Below are positions 36,348 to 45,182 of a stretch of DNA of 55,754 nucleotides, in pieces. The position numbers and the translations under genes were made by a program. The DNA is from Clostridiales bacterium 1_7_47FAA (GTDB lineage: Bacteria > Bacillota > Clostridia > Lachnospirales > Lachnospiraceae), in assembly GCA_000155435.1 (NCBI GenBank), contig DS990263.1, positions 675,046-730,799 on the forward strand, read 5' to 3'. Positions within the stretch are counted from its first letter, which is position 1; each line of letters begins with the position of its first letter. A model generated the notes under the pieces. That model saw nothing but the letters and a program-made list of their open reading frames with translations, had not been told where the DNA came from and ran no database searches.

Positions 36348-37092
36348 CTTTCTCCCCCTCTGGTCCGGCCTCTTCTTCCGGTTCGGTCCGCAGCCATATC
36401 ACTGCGTAGGCGTCATCCTGCGTATTGTTTAAGGCAACCGTCCACACGTGGTCCGGCCCCTGGCTGACATGGGGAATGATGACATCACCCAGAACAGCCG
36501 CTTTCTTATAGTCTGCCCGTATTTCCCTGATTTTAAGCCCTTCCGGGATGGATTCCCTGGCCATATCCACATATTGGGCATTATTCACATGGTGGTTGGT
36601 ATCAATATGATGCCGCGCCACCACGATGGGTTTCCCTGTCTCATACGTTTCCGGCACCGCTATCTTCCTTGGCGCCGGGCCCAGTTCAAGGGGCGGTTCC
36701 CTGTCCCCGTAAGGCTCCGTGTCCTCCGGCTGTACCCGGATCGGCATGTTTTTTTCCGTATCATAGAGAAACCACACGGAAGCCGCCCTGACACAGTCAT
36801 GCCCCTTTTCGTCCTGGATCACGAAATCACGGTACCCGTAAATCCCTTTGGAAGAACAATGCCATGTCCCTACCACCAGCCGTTCCCCAAGCTTTGGATA
36901 ACGGTCAATCAGAATCCTCCAGGAGGACAGAAGCCACGCCCTGTGGCCTGTATCCAGGTACTCCACACCAACCCTTGCATCCTCTGACTGGAACGTGCTG
37001 CAATCCTGCATATAATTGATGATCCCGGTAAGGGAGAGCTGTCCGCGTTCGTCCGTCTCACTGTAACGGACCCTGCTGTTAATCGTATACAT
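36340..37092 (-). CDS. Acyl-ACP thioesterase family protein
   Basis: Encodes 250 residues, two hot-dog domains (about 1-130, 150-245). Starts MYTINSRVRYSETDERGQLSLTGIINYMQD; the catalytic block is DTNHHVNNAQYVDMA (Asn/His) in the second hot-dog. Hydrolyses acyl-ACP to free fatty acid. The ATG at 37092 has GAGGTAA before it; an upstream frame of 31 codons is rejected because homology begins at MYTINS. The leader has short repeats (GATTCATGA twice, ACGAAAGGC twice). Coupled to cvfB and 105 bases after ackA. Confidence 0.87.
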   Translation of the reverse strand: MYTINSRVRYSETDERGQLSLTGIINYMQDCSTFQSEDARVGVEYLDTGHRAWLLSSWRILIDRYPKLGERLVVGTWHCSSKGIYGYRDFVIQDEKGHDCVRAASVWFLYDTEKNMPIRVQPEDTEPYGDREPPLELGPAPRKIAVPETYETGKPIVVARHHIDTNHHVNNAQYVDMARESIPEGLKIREIRADYKKAAVLGDVIIPHVSQGPDHVWTVALNNTQDDAYAVIWLRTEPEEEAGPEGEKDD

Positions 37093-37197
37093 ATTTACCT
37101 CGTTCTGCCTTTCGTTTCGCCTTTCGTCATGAATCCTATCATGAATCTTCCTGTACGGCGTCAGTGTACCAGGACATTGTATCACAGATAAACCGGA

Positions 37198-38400
37198 TTA
37201 TACAAGCCCTTCCGCCACGGCAGCCGCCTCCCGGGCAATCTCCAGTTCCTCATTGGTCTTTATGACCAGTACATTGACCCTGGAGGTGCCGTCTGATATC
37301 TTCACGGCCTCTGCCTGCTCCCGGTTCTTTACCTCGTCAATGGTAATGCCCAGGTATTCCAGATAACTGCATATCTCCTCACGTATATCGGAATCATTTT
37401 CACCGATTCCGGCCGTAAAGACAATGTTGTCCACGCCGTTCATGGCAGCGGCGTAGCTGCCCACGTACTTGGCTACCCTGTATGCGAATATCTCCCTGGC
37501 CAGGGTTGCCTTTTCGTGGTATTTGATTTCCGCGTCCTTTAATTCCCTAAAGTCACTGGAAAAATTTTTGGATATGCCCAGTACCCCGGATTCCTGGTTC
37601 AGTATGGCCACGATCTGCTTGATGTCCAGGTCCTCCTTCTTAGCAAGATATTCCAGCGCCCCTGCATCCACATCGCCGCAGCGGGTCCCCATCACCAGCC
37701 CTTCCAGAGGCGTGAATCCCATGGAGTTGTCCACCACCTGACCGTATTTGACCGCACAGATACTGGCGCCATTCCCCAGGTGGCAGACAATGGTCTTCAC
37801 CCGCCCCGGGTCCTGTCCCATGAACTGGGCCGCCCTGCGGGAAACGTACTTATGGCTGATTCCATGAAAACCGTAGCGGCGGATTTTATGCCGTTCATAG
37901 TACTTGTAGGGAAGGCCGTACAGAAATGCCTTTGGCTCCATGGTCTGGTTAAATGCCGTATCAAATACCCCCACCATCAGGGTGTCCGGCATCAGTTCAC
38001 GGCAGGCCTCCACCCCCACCAGATTGGCAGGATTATGCAGGGGCGCCAGGTCATTACACTCCGTCATGGCATGAATGACTTCTTCGCTGATGACAACAGA
38101 GCCAGTGAACTTCTCCCCTCCGTGGACCAGCCGGTGTCCCACCACGTCAATCTCTGAAAATTCCCCAATCACGCCTTTATCCGGGTCCGACAGCGTATCC
38201 AGTATGGTATGTACCGCCTGCTTGTGGTCCTTCATGGGAACCGGCTCCTTCAATGACACGCCTGTATCTGTTTTATAGGTAAAACGGCCGTCAATCCCAA
38301 TCCGTTCACAAAGCCCCTTTGCAAGGACCCGCTCGGTTTCCGAATCAATCACCTGGAATTTCAGTGAGGAACTGCCGCTGTTGATAACCAGAATTTTCAT
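37198..38400 (-). CDS. ackA: Acetate kinase
   Basis: Encodes 400 residues, full length. Makes acetate and ATP from acetyl phosphate. Signatures NSGSSSLKFQ at the start, FHGISHKYVS, VCHLGNGASICAV and TAGIGENDSDIRE. The ATG at 38400 has GGAGGTTCAC directly before it. Phosphotransacetylase (pta), often next to ackA, is not adjacent. The leader contains a 14-bp imperfect inverted repeat. Confidence 0.96.
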   Translation of the reverse strand: MKILVINSGSSSLKFQVIDSETERVLAKGLCERIGIDGRFTYKTDTGVSLKEPVPMKDHKQAVHTILDTLSDPDKGVIGEFSEIDVVGHRLVHGGEKFTGSVVISEEVIHAMTECNDLAPLHNPANLVGVEACRELMPDTLMVGVFDTAFNQTMEPKAFLYGLPYKYYERHKIRRYGFHGISHKYVSRRAAQFMGQDPGRVKTIVCHLGNGASICAVKYGQVVDNSMGFTPLEGLVMGTRCGDVDAGALEYLAKKEDLDIKQIVAILNQESGVLGISKNFSSDFRELKDAEIKYHEKATLAREIFAYRVAKYVGSYAAAMNGVDNIVFTAGIGENDSDIREEICSYLEYLGITIDEVKNREQAEAVKISDGTSRVNVLVIKTNEELEIAREAAAVAEGLV

Positions 38401-38496
38401 GTGAACCTCCCCTTCCCTCCGGGAAATGTCCGAACATCCATCATCCCGCGGAAATGATGGTTCAGCCATGCCCGGGGTGTGTCCGGAAATCCATTC

Positions 38497-38549
38497 CCGC
38501 CAGCTGCCCTAAGAAATCCACCGCCAGCTCCCCACAGGGCAGCCGGCGG
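38497..38549 (-). promoter_or_regulatory. Large hairpin in the ackA leader
   Basis: Arms CCGCCGGCTGCCCT (38536-38549) and AGGGCAGCTGGCGG (38497-38510) on the minus strand pair at 13 of 14 positions, loop 25 bases, about 100 bases before ackA. No T-run, so not a terminator. No other convincing gene lies in 38401-38622; an open frame of about 108 codons across this region is not protein-like. Confidence 0.5.
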
Positions 38550-38622
38550 AAAGCAATTTTCAGCCACATCCTTATACTTGTTAGGAAAATTATATACCAG
38601 TTCCCGGAAGGTGTCCATAAAA

Positions 38623-38650
38623 ATATGCGCCCGCCTAAGCGGACGCATAT
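38623..38650 (-). terminator. Terminator of the asr-molybdoenzyme-TDT operon
   Basis: Minus strand: ATATGCGTCCGC...GCGGGCGCATAT followed by TTTTTATG, about 48 bases after the stop at 38698. Confidence 0.85.
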
Positions 38651-38697
38651 GTAGGATCAAGAATCCATCCATGCCATAAGTGAAAGCCGGATTCTTG

Positions 38698-39636
38698 TTA
38701 AGCCGCCTTTTTGCCGGCGCCAAAGAGCATTTTCAGGAAACCGAACAATACCATGCCGATGATGGCCGTTGTCAGGTAAATCTGTATACCCGCAATCTGT
38801 TTCACCACATAGCCAAGGGTCTCCTGGCCCGCGCCAGTGAAAAAGGCAGCCGCCTTGTTGGAGGCCACGATCCCAATTGCCATGGGGAAGGTAAGTCCTG
38901 CAAAACCGGGCGCAAAGGGAACCGCAAAAAATACGGGCAGCTTGACAATGATGAATACCAGAGAGGCAAGAACACAGAAAAACAGGACGCCCACAAGAAC
39001 CATGCTGGGTTCCTGAGCCAGGTTCAGGTAGCTTGCCAGGCAAAGGCTGCAGGGGGCCAGCACAATGGCCTGGGTGTGGCACACAGCCGGTTTGACTTCC
39101 CTTGTGGCCAGCCTCCACACCATGAAGGGGATGGTGATGGTGTAAATGCACAGTCCCCATACCAGCACGGCCTTTGCCATGATGGGAGGCAACATGGCCA
39201 AGCCTACCACGGTGGATACCATGATCCCGTTAAATGTAACGAACCAGCTTGGGACAAAGGTATCCAGCTTCACGCCGTGAAACACATTGTTAAACAGGAA
39301 AACCAGGATATGTACGGCGTGGATACAGACAGCCGCAATCAGGACGATCCTGGCCGGACCCGGCGCCCAGTCCTTATAATAGCTGCACAGGATCATGGTT
39401 ACCATGGTGATTCCCGCATAGAGGCTGGCCGGGACCGTATTCTTATACTCCCCCTTTACAACCGAAGGGTAAAGGATGATTTTCCCGATATAAAAAAGCA
39501 GCACTGCCGTGGCCGCCCACATGGTCAGATGGCGGACCCAGTCATATCCAAGTCCCTGATAGATATTGCTCAGCGTTGCCGCGCCCAGCATGGTTGCCAC
39601 TACCGGGATGGGCATGTTTTTCAGTCTCTCTTTCAT
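38698..39636 (-). CDS. TDT-family transporter (TehA/SLAC1/Mae1 superfamily)
   Basis: Encodes about 312 residues with about ten transmembrane helices and the internal-repeat pattern of the TDT family (MPIPVVATMLGAATLSN at the start; APGFAGLTFPMAIGIVASNKAA late). Members carry sulfite, dicarboxylates or other anions. The ATG at 39636 has AGGAGG 10 bases ahead; an upstream 24-codon frame is rejected. As the last gene of the Asr/molybdoenzyme cluster it may move nitrite, sulfite or nitrate (inference). Confidence 0.82.
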   Translation of the reverse strand: MKERLKNMPIPVVATMLGAATLSNIYQGLGYDWVRHLTMWAATAVLLFYIGKIILYPSVVKGEYKNTVPASLYAGITMVTMILCSYYKDWAPGPARIVLIAAVCIHAVHILVFLFNNVFHGVKLDTFVPSWFVTFNGIMVSTVVGLAMLPPIMAKAVLVWGLCIYTITIPFMVWRLATREVKPAVCHTQAIVLAPCSLCLASYLNLAQEPSMVLVGVLFFCVLASLVFIIVKLPVFFAVPFAPGFAGLTFPMAIGIVASNKAAAFFTGAGQETLGYVVKQIAGIQIYLTTAIIGMVLFGFLKMLFGAGKKAA

Positions 39637-39640
39637 AGGC

Positions 39641-40888
39641 TTAAGCCTCCTCATAATAGAATTCAAAATTATCTTTTGTATGGAAAAAATCTGAGTAGTC
39701 AATCTCAAATAATGGCTTCTTCACTTTGGATATGTCAATCTTACTTGCAATCAGCTGGGTAAGCACACCGCCGTAGGACAGGTCGCCCTGAAGGATTGCC
39801 CCGTATATCTTTCCGTTTTTATGGATGACCTTACGGTAAATGCCGTCCCTGTCTTCCAAAACCACCTCATAGCTGTGGTCCGGCCGCTCCGGGATACCCA
39901 ATGACATGGTGGGTATGTCCAGGAAATTCATGGTGGATTTACTGGCAAAGAAGTCCTCCATGGTTGCCCGTCTGCCTTCCTGCGCATCATCCATGGCCAT
40001 ATTCACGGCCGCCACCATGCCCTGCTTCACAGCCGCGGGCCAGATGGGGGAACGCCCGGTCACATCGCCTGCGCCGTAAATATCAGGAACACTGGTCTGC
40101 CCGTACCGGTCAATCACAAGACCAAACTGGTCGCACTCCACACCGGAGCCTTTCAGGAAATCAATGTTCGGCCGCACGCCCGCAGTGACTACCAGCATAT
40201 CGCATGCCAGCTCTGTACCATCCGTCAGCTTCAGGGATGTGATTGTTCCATTTTCCGAACACACTTCCCGGATACCCACGCCCAGATGCAGGCGGATGCC
40301 CTCATTTTCCATGGCCTCCTCGTAGGTTTTTGAGCTTCTTGCATCCAGCTGTTTTGCCAGCAGATGCCCCTCCATCTCTACCAGGTCCGCCTTTTTCCCA
40401 AGGTGGAGGAATCCAACCGCCGCGTCCAGTCCCGTAAGGCCGCCGCCCATGACAACGATGTGTTCCGCCTTCCCGGCCCATTTCTTAATGGATTCCACTT
40501 CATCCAGGTTATGGAAGCCGTATACGCCTTCTGTTTCCAGAAGCCCCTTAACCGGAGGAAGGAGCGTGTGGGAGCCGGTGGCAATCAGGAGCCGGTCATA
40601 GGAAATGCTGGTCCCGTCTGAGAGGATGACCTTTTTTTCCTTATCATCCAGTGCCGTACAGCTGACGCCTTTCCTCCAGTCCACCTTGTACCTGTCCTCA
40701 AAATCCTCCTCTGCAAAACAAAGCTCCTCCTTTGTCCGCATGTTTCCCAGATAATGATGCAGGATACATCGGGAATATACCGTGCTGTCCTTAGATACCA
40801 GGATGATTTCAGCCTCCGGGCACTGCTTTCTCAGCTGCCGCACACCGTTTACCCCGGCGGCAGACGCGCCTAATACCACATATCTCAT
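39641..40888 (-). CDS. FAD-dependent NAD(P)H oxidoreductase (NirB/NasB N-terminal type)
   Basis: Encodes 415 residues. First Rossmann motif at the start (YVVLGASAAGVNGVRQLR), second NAD(P)-binding motif VVMGGGLTGLDAAVGFLHLG (about 150) and FAD-binding IYGAGDVTG (about 275). The fold matches NADH-rubredoxin/nitrite reductase FAD subunits. The C-terminal about 100 residues are like those of NasB/NirB-type reductases, but there is no siroheme domain. It likely feeds electrons from NAD(P)H to the adjoining ferredoxin. The ATG at 40888 overlaps the ferredoxin stop (ATGA), with GGAGG before it. Confidence 0.85.
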   Translation of the reverse strand: MRYVVLGASAAGVNGVRQLRKQCPEAEIILVSKDSTVYSRCILHHYLGNMRTKEELCFAEEDFEDRYKVDWRKGVSCTALDDKEKKVILSDGTSISYDRLLIATGSHTLLPPVKGLLETEGVYGFHNLDEVESIKKWAGKAEHIVVMGGGLTGLDAAVGFLHLGKKADLVEMEGHLLAKQLDARSSKTYEEAMENEGIRLHLGVGIREVCSENGTITSLKLTDGTELACDMLVVTAGVRPNIDFLKGSGVECDQFGLVIDRYGQTSVPDIYGAGDVTGRSPIWPAAVKQGMVAAVNMAMDDAQEGRRATMEDFFASKSTMNFLDIPTMSLGIPERPDHSYEVVLEDRDGIYRKVIHKNGKIYGAILQGDLSYGGVLTQLIASKIDISKVKKPLFEIDYSDFFHTKDNFEFYYEEA

Positions 40889-41307
40889 ACATCCACCTCC
40901 TCCAGTGTAATTGCATTCATGGGACAGATTTCCACGCACATGGGCTTAGGGGAACCATCTTCTGTACGGTGTACGCACATGTTGCATTTCATGATTTCCT
41001 TATGCTCCAGCCGGTCGCTCTTTAACACGCCGTAGGGACAGGCCATGATGCACATATAACAGCTGGCGCATTTCTCCCTGTCATATTCCACGAAGCCGGT
41101 ATCCGGGTCCTTATGCATGGCCCCGGTCATACAGGTGTAGACACATTCCGGGCGCTCGCAATGGCGGCAGAATATGGGCGCGCATTTTGCCTGGCTGTCA
41201 ATGACCACCCGGTTCCTGGCGTCGCAGCTTTCATGGCTGACCACACAGGCTGTGACACAGGTCAGGCAGCCGATGCAGCGGCTCCTGTCAATTTTTATCC
41301 GCAGCAT
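40885..41307 (-). CDS. Polyferredoxin, four-cluster electron-transfer subunit (CooF/HycB type)
   Basis: Encodes 140 residues with four Cys-rich blocks: CIGCLTCVTAC, CAPIFCRHCERPEC, CASCYMCIMACP and CNMCVHR...CVEICP. This is the usual four [4Fe-4S] pattern of electron-transfer subunits of molybdoenzymes. No Tat signal, so cytosolic. The ATG at 41307 lies 8 bases after AGGAGG inside the end of the molybdoenzyme gene; the in-frame ATG further upstream is rejected. Coupled on both sides, it probably links the FAD protein to the molybdoenzyme. Confidence 0.88.
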   Translation of the reverse strand: MLRIKIDRSRCIGCLTCVTACVVSHESCDARNRVVIDSQAKCAPIFCRHCERPECVYTCMTGAMHKDPDTGFVEYDREKCASCYMCIMACPYGVLKSDRLEHKEIMKCNMCVHRTEDGSPKPMCVEICPMNAITLEEVDV

Positions 41308-43393
41308 ATGCATTTCCTCCTTCTGTTTTCTCAAACCACACAGGCGTTGCCTTGTAGGATGGCTCCTTGGAATATGGGTCGTAAATGGATGGGGTCAGCC
41401 GGTTGCACTCAATGTAATGGATGGGCGCGTAAAGCTCCCCGGGCCTTACCTGCTCCGATATCCTGACCCGGAAGGCAGCCTGCTGCCCGTTGGCGGAGTG
41501 GACCTTGATCCAGTTGTTTTCCTCAATATGGCTGGCGGCGGCCGTGTCAGGATTCATATACAGATATGCCTCCTTTGCCGACACATCCCCGATAAACTGT
41601 ACCTCGCTGGTCCTGGACTGTGTATGCCACTGTCCCACGGAGCCGCGTCCCGTGTTAAGTATATATGGAAATTCTTCCGTGACAGGCAGCGGGTTCTCCT
41701 TGGGCGCCTCAAACTTAAACTGCGCCTTCTTGCTGGGCGTGAAGAAGCATCCGTCGCCATAAAGCCTGCGCTCATCCTCCTGGAGGGCATCCCCTTCCCT
41801 GAAGGGCCACTGGATTCCGTGGGAATCCTCTAACATTTCCCAGGTGATTCCGGTGATGTCACAGGGCATGCCCTTGGAACATTTCTTCATCAATTCAAAG
41901 CAGTCCCGGGGCGTCTCCCAGCCGTTCAGGAGGCTGCCCATGCCCAGGGCCTTTCCAACGCCCAGGATGGCCTCGTAGTCCGTAATCTCATTTTCCTTTT
42001 TCTCAAGACAGGGGCGCATGGCGGAAAGGCGGCGCTCCAGGTTGATGTATGTCCCCTCTTTCTTGATTCCCGGAACCACGGGGAAGAATACCGTACATTC
42101 CTCAGCGCTCTCAATGGTGTCATAGATATCCTGGACCACGAACAGCTCCAGCTTCTTCACCGCGCTGGCAAATGTCTCGTTGTTGGTCCAGCTGTGCCTT
42201 GGATTGGTGCAGAGGATCCAGAGGCCCTTGATCCTTCCCTCATTGATTCCCTCAATAATCTGGTTGTAGGTGGCTGTGGGCTTCTCAGCCAGCACGCTTT
42301 CGTCCACCCCCAGCGCCTCCGCCACCCTGGCGCGCCTGGCCGGATTGGTAAAGTCCCCGCCAGCGTACAGGACCGCCGTATTGCTGTAGGCCCTGGAGCC
42401 CATGGCATTGCACTGGCCTGTGATGGAATTGGCCCCGGTTCCCGGACGTCCTATGTTGCCTGTCATCAGCGCGATATTGATGATGGACTGGGCGGTTCGC
42501 ACGGCCTCGTATCCCTGGTTCACGCCCATGGTCCACCAAAAGGAGACACGCTTCCCGCTGTGGATCAGCTCCGCCAGCTCAAGGATCTGTTCCTTTGAAA
42601 GCCCGGTCATCTCCTCTGCCCGGTCCAGGGTATAATCCTTCACAAACCCCTTAAATTCCTCATACCCTTCTGTGTGCGCTTCTATATATTCCTCACAGAC
42701 ATATCCCTTATCAATGAGCACGCCTGCCAGGATATAGAACATCCTCAGGTCCCCCCTGCATTTAACCGGATACCAGTAATCCGCGTTCATGGCTGTCTCC
42801 GACTTCCTGGGGTCAATGACAATCACCTTCTTGTCAGGGTTCTGGCGCACCCGTTTCCACAGGATCGGGTGTGCCACCACCGGGTTGGCTCCCACAAATA
42901 CGATGGTGTCGGAAAGTTCCAGGTCCTTCAGGGTATATCCCGGCGCGTCAAATCCATAGCTCTGCTTATGGGCCACCACGGCAGTCGCCATGCAAAGGCG
43001 GGTATTGCCGTCAACATTGGTCTTGAGATAATTCCTCATCACATGGCCGAACAGCGCAAATTCCTCCATGGTAAGCTGTCCCGTACTGATTCCGGCCACG
43101 CTCTCCTTCCCGTATTTCTCCTGCAGCTCCTTCAGCTTATCCGCCACATGAGAAAAACCCTCATTCCATGAGACCTCCTTCATGGAGCCGTCTGCCTGGC
43201 GTATCCTTGGAAGGGGCGATGTCTTGACCACGGTCTGCTGTCTGTCCAGGGAAAGTCCCTTGATACAGCAGAAGCCGTCATTGACCGGATACCCCTTGGT
43301 CGGCAGCACCTTCACGATCCGCCCATCCTCCACATAAAAATCCATGTTGCAGTCCAGGGCACAGTAGTTGCAGGTTGATTGTACCTTTTTCAT
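41288..43393 (-). CDS. Molybdopterin oxidoreductase, NarB/NasA-like nitrate reductase
   Basis: Encodes 701 residues, cytosolic (no signal peptide). An N-terminal [4Fe-4S] site is Cys8, Cys11, Cys15 and Cys42 or 43. The predicted molybdenum ligand is Cys134 in NTRLCMATAVVAHKQ, the assimilatory/periplasmic nitrate reductase form (NSRLCM). DLELSDTIVFVGANPVVAHP, MGVNQGYEAVRTAQSIIN and TGNIGRPGTGANSITGQCNAMGSR follow the same family. A C-terminal molybdopterin-dinucleotide domain (about 590-695) is present. Nitrate to nitrite is the best guess; formate, thiosulfate or other oxyanions cannot be excluded. AGGAG precedes the ATG, 22 bases after asrC. Confidence 0.83.
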   Translation of the reverse strand: MKKVQSTCNYCALDCNMDFYVEDGRIVKVLPTKGYPVNDGFCCIKGLSLDRQQTVVKTSPLPRIRQADGSMKEVSWNEGFSHVADKLKELQEKYGKESVAGISTGQLTMEEFALFGHVMRNYLKTNVDGNTRLCMATAVVAHKQSYGFDAPGYTLKDLELSDTIVFVGANPVVAHPILWKRVRQNPDKKVIVIDPRKSETAMNADYWYPVKCRGDLRMFYILAGVLIDKGYVCEEYIEAHTEGYEEFKGFVKDYTLDRAEEMTGLSKEQILELAELIHSGKRVSFWWTMGVNQGYEAVRTAQSIINIALMTGNIGRPGTGANSITGQCNAMGSRAYSNTAVLYAGGDFTNPARRARVAEALGVDESVLAEKPTATYNQIIEGINEGRIKGLWILCTNPRHSWTNNETFASAVKKLELFVVQDIYDTIESAEECTVFFPVVPGIKKEGTYINLERRLSAMRPCLEKKENEITDYEAILGVGKALGMGSLLNGWETPRDCFELMKKCSKGMPCDITGITWEMLEDSHGIQWPFREGDALQEDERRLYGDGCFFTPSKKAQFKFEAPKENPLPVTEEFPYILNTGRGSVGQWHTQSRTSEVQFIGDVSAKEAYLYMNPDTAAASHIEENNWIKVHSANGQQAAFRVRISEQVRPGELYAPIHYIECNRLTPSIYDPYSKEPSYKATPVWFEKTEGGNAYAADKN

Positions 43394-43414
43394 GCGTTCC
43401 TTACTCCTTCCCCT

Positions 43415-44377
43415 TTAATATTTTATCCCGCTCCAGTAAATCCGCTCCGCAAGCTCAGCCATATCCGGCAGGGTCACATCCTTAAGGGCCCATTTCTTAA
43501 ACTCCTCAAACCCGGTCCGGTCCACGATATATCCGATATGCTCCTTGCCCCCGGGCGCCTCGGGGTCAATATATTCCTTCACATACTCATAGGTATTAGT
43601 GATGATTTTTATAATGCTCTCCTCATCCGCCCATTTGATGAAATCCTCCCCCATGCGCGGATTCTTCTTGCCGGTCCTTCCAAGAAGGGTCAGGCGGTAA
43701 TACTTTTTCCCACTGCGCACCCATGCCCTGGTGGGACACTGGATTACACACTCGCCGCAGCCAATGCACTTCTCATGATTCCTCTGCACCCGGTAATTTA
43801 CTGTTTTCAGGGCGCCAACCGATTTTTTCTCACAGGCCTTCACACAGGCGCCGCAGCTGACACAGCGGTCCTGCCTGTATTCCGGATGCGTCATTCCCAT
43901 GATGCCAAAGTCGTGCATCCTGACCTTGGCGCAGTCATTGGGACACCCGGTCAGGGCCACCTTCACATGGAGGTCATTGGGAAATACCGCCTTTTCAATC
44001 TTAAATGCAAATCCGCTGGTATCATAGCATGCATAGGGACAGACCTGATTGCCCACGCAGGCGGAAATGTTCCTGGTGCCCGACGCAGTATAGCCGCAGC
44101 CCGGCTTATCCTGGTTAATGCCGATGCCCTGGATGATGGGCTGTAAAAGTTCATTTACCTTATCCATGTCCTCATACCGGATACCGGGAATCTCAAACCC
44201 CTGGCGCACCGTCATGTGGACGCTGCCATTGCCATACTGCTGGGCAATCTCCTGTATCATTGACAGATACCTGGCATCCAGGTGCCCGCCCGGAACCCTG
44301 ACGCGGGATGCGGTCAGTCCGCGCTCCTTGGTGACCCGGAAGGCATTCTTTTTTAACTTCTTTGTATTGATATCCAT
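43415..44377 (-). CDS. asrC: Anaerobic sulfite reductase subunit C (siroheme)
   Basis: Encodes 320 residues. Siroheme/[4Fe-4S] ligands Cys107, Cys113 (CVGNQVC) and Cys145, Cys149 (LTGCPNDC), then two ferredoxin clusters (C172, C175, C178, C182; C204, C207, C210, C214). Reduces sulfite to sulfide by six electrons; the same cofactor chemistry can reduce nitrite to ammonia. The ATG at 44377 has TAGGAGG before it and lies 10 bases after asrB; the long upstream frame is a shadow of asrB. Confidence 0.94.
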   Translation of the reverse strand: MDINTKKLKKNAFRVTKERGLTASRVRVPGGHLDARYLSMIQEIAQQYGNGSVHMTVRQGFEIPGIRYEDMDKVNELLQPIIQGIGINQDKPGCGYTASGTRNISACVGNQVCPYACYDTSGFAFKIEKAVFPNDLHVKVALTGCPNDCAKVRMHDFGIMGMTHPEYRQDRCVSCGACVKACEKKSVGALKTVNYRVQRNHEKCIGCGECVIQCPTRAWVRSGKKYYRLTLLGRTGKKNPRMGEDFIKWADEESIIKIITNTYEYVKEYIDPEAPGGKEHIGYIVDRTGFEEFKKWALKDVTLPDMAELAERIYWSGIKY

Positions 44378-44387
44378 TACACGCCTC

Positions 44388-45182
44388 CTAATCCAACAGG
44401 TTCTTTCCCACCGTATAGGGGAATACCGGTCCGTCCACACAGACGTATTTATCCCCGATGCGGCAGTGTCCGCATTTGCCGATTCCGCAGCACATCTTCC
44501 GCTCATAGCTTACCCAGATATTCTCCTCCAGGAAGCCGCGCTCCAAAAGCCCTTTGACAGAGAAGCGCATCATGGCCGGCGGTCCCACCACAATGGCCTT
44601 TGCAGATGGCGCGTCCTTAAGGTCCAGGTCAGGTATGTACTTTGTCACAAGTCCCACCCGTCCCCCATAGCCATCCTCTGCCCCGTCCACGGTAAGGATC
44701 AGGTCCATGGTCTTATCCCATTCCTTAAAGTCTGCCTGAAACAGGATATCACCGGGACTTTTAAAACCCGCAATCAATGTCATGCCCTTGCGCTCCCCGG
44801 GATGATGTGAAAAATACTCCACCACACCGCGCACCGGCGACACCCCGGTGCCTCCGGCGATGATTACAAGCTCGCTGTCCTTATAATCATCCACATCAAA
44901 ACCATTTCCATAAGGTCCGCGCATGAACAGGGAATCCCCTTCATACCGTTCAAATACCTCTCCGGTCACCCGGCCCACCCGGCGGATGGTCAGGTCCACG
45001 TAGTCCGGCCCGATCCCGCTGACCGAGATGGGGGCTTCGCCGTACTTTGGGATGGACACCTCAAAAAACTGTCCCGGCTTCACATCCCCAAAATACTCCA
45101 TGGAAAAGGTGTACTCAATCTCCGTATGTTTTTTTACCTTTACTATCTTTGACAAAAATGGTGCATACTCCTGGCCCTTCAT
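44388..45182 (-). CDS. asrB: Anaerobic sulfite reductase subunit B (FAD/NAD-binding)
   Basis: Encodes 264 residues, ferredoxin-NADP reductase fold. FAD part about 1-95 (RRVGRVTGEVF), NAD part about 100-225 (VIIAGGTGVSPVRGVVEYF), and a C-terminal [2Fe-2S] site with Cys231/232, Cys237, Cys240 and Cys248. It passes electrons from NAD(P)H to AsrA/AsrC. AGGAGG precedes the ATG, which overlaps the asrA stop (TGATG). Confidence 0.94.
   Translation of the reverse strand: MKGQEYAPFLSKIVKVKKHTEIEYTFSMEYFGDVKPGQFFEVSIPKYGEAPISVSGIGPDYVDLTIRRVGRVTGEVFERYEGDSLFMRGPYGNGFDVDDYKDSELVIIAGGTGVSPVRGVVEYFSHHPGERKGMTLIAGFKSPGDILFQADFKEWDKTMDLILTVDGAEDGYGGRVGLVTKYIPDLDLKDAPSAKAIVVGPPAMMRFSVKGLLERGFLEENIWVSYERKMCCGIGKCGHCRIGDKYVCVDGPVFPYTVGKNLLD

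Noticed and set aside
38397-38723. 108-codon minus-strand frame upstream of ackA
   Set aside because: It covers a terminator and a leader hairpin, overlaps neighbouring genes at both ends, and the protein shows no family pattern.
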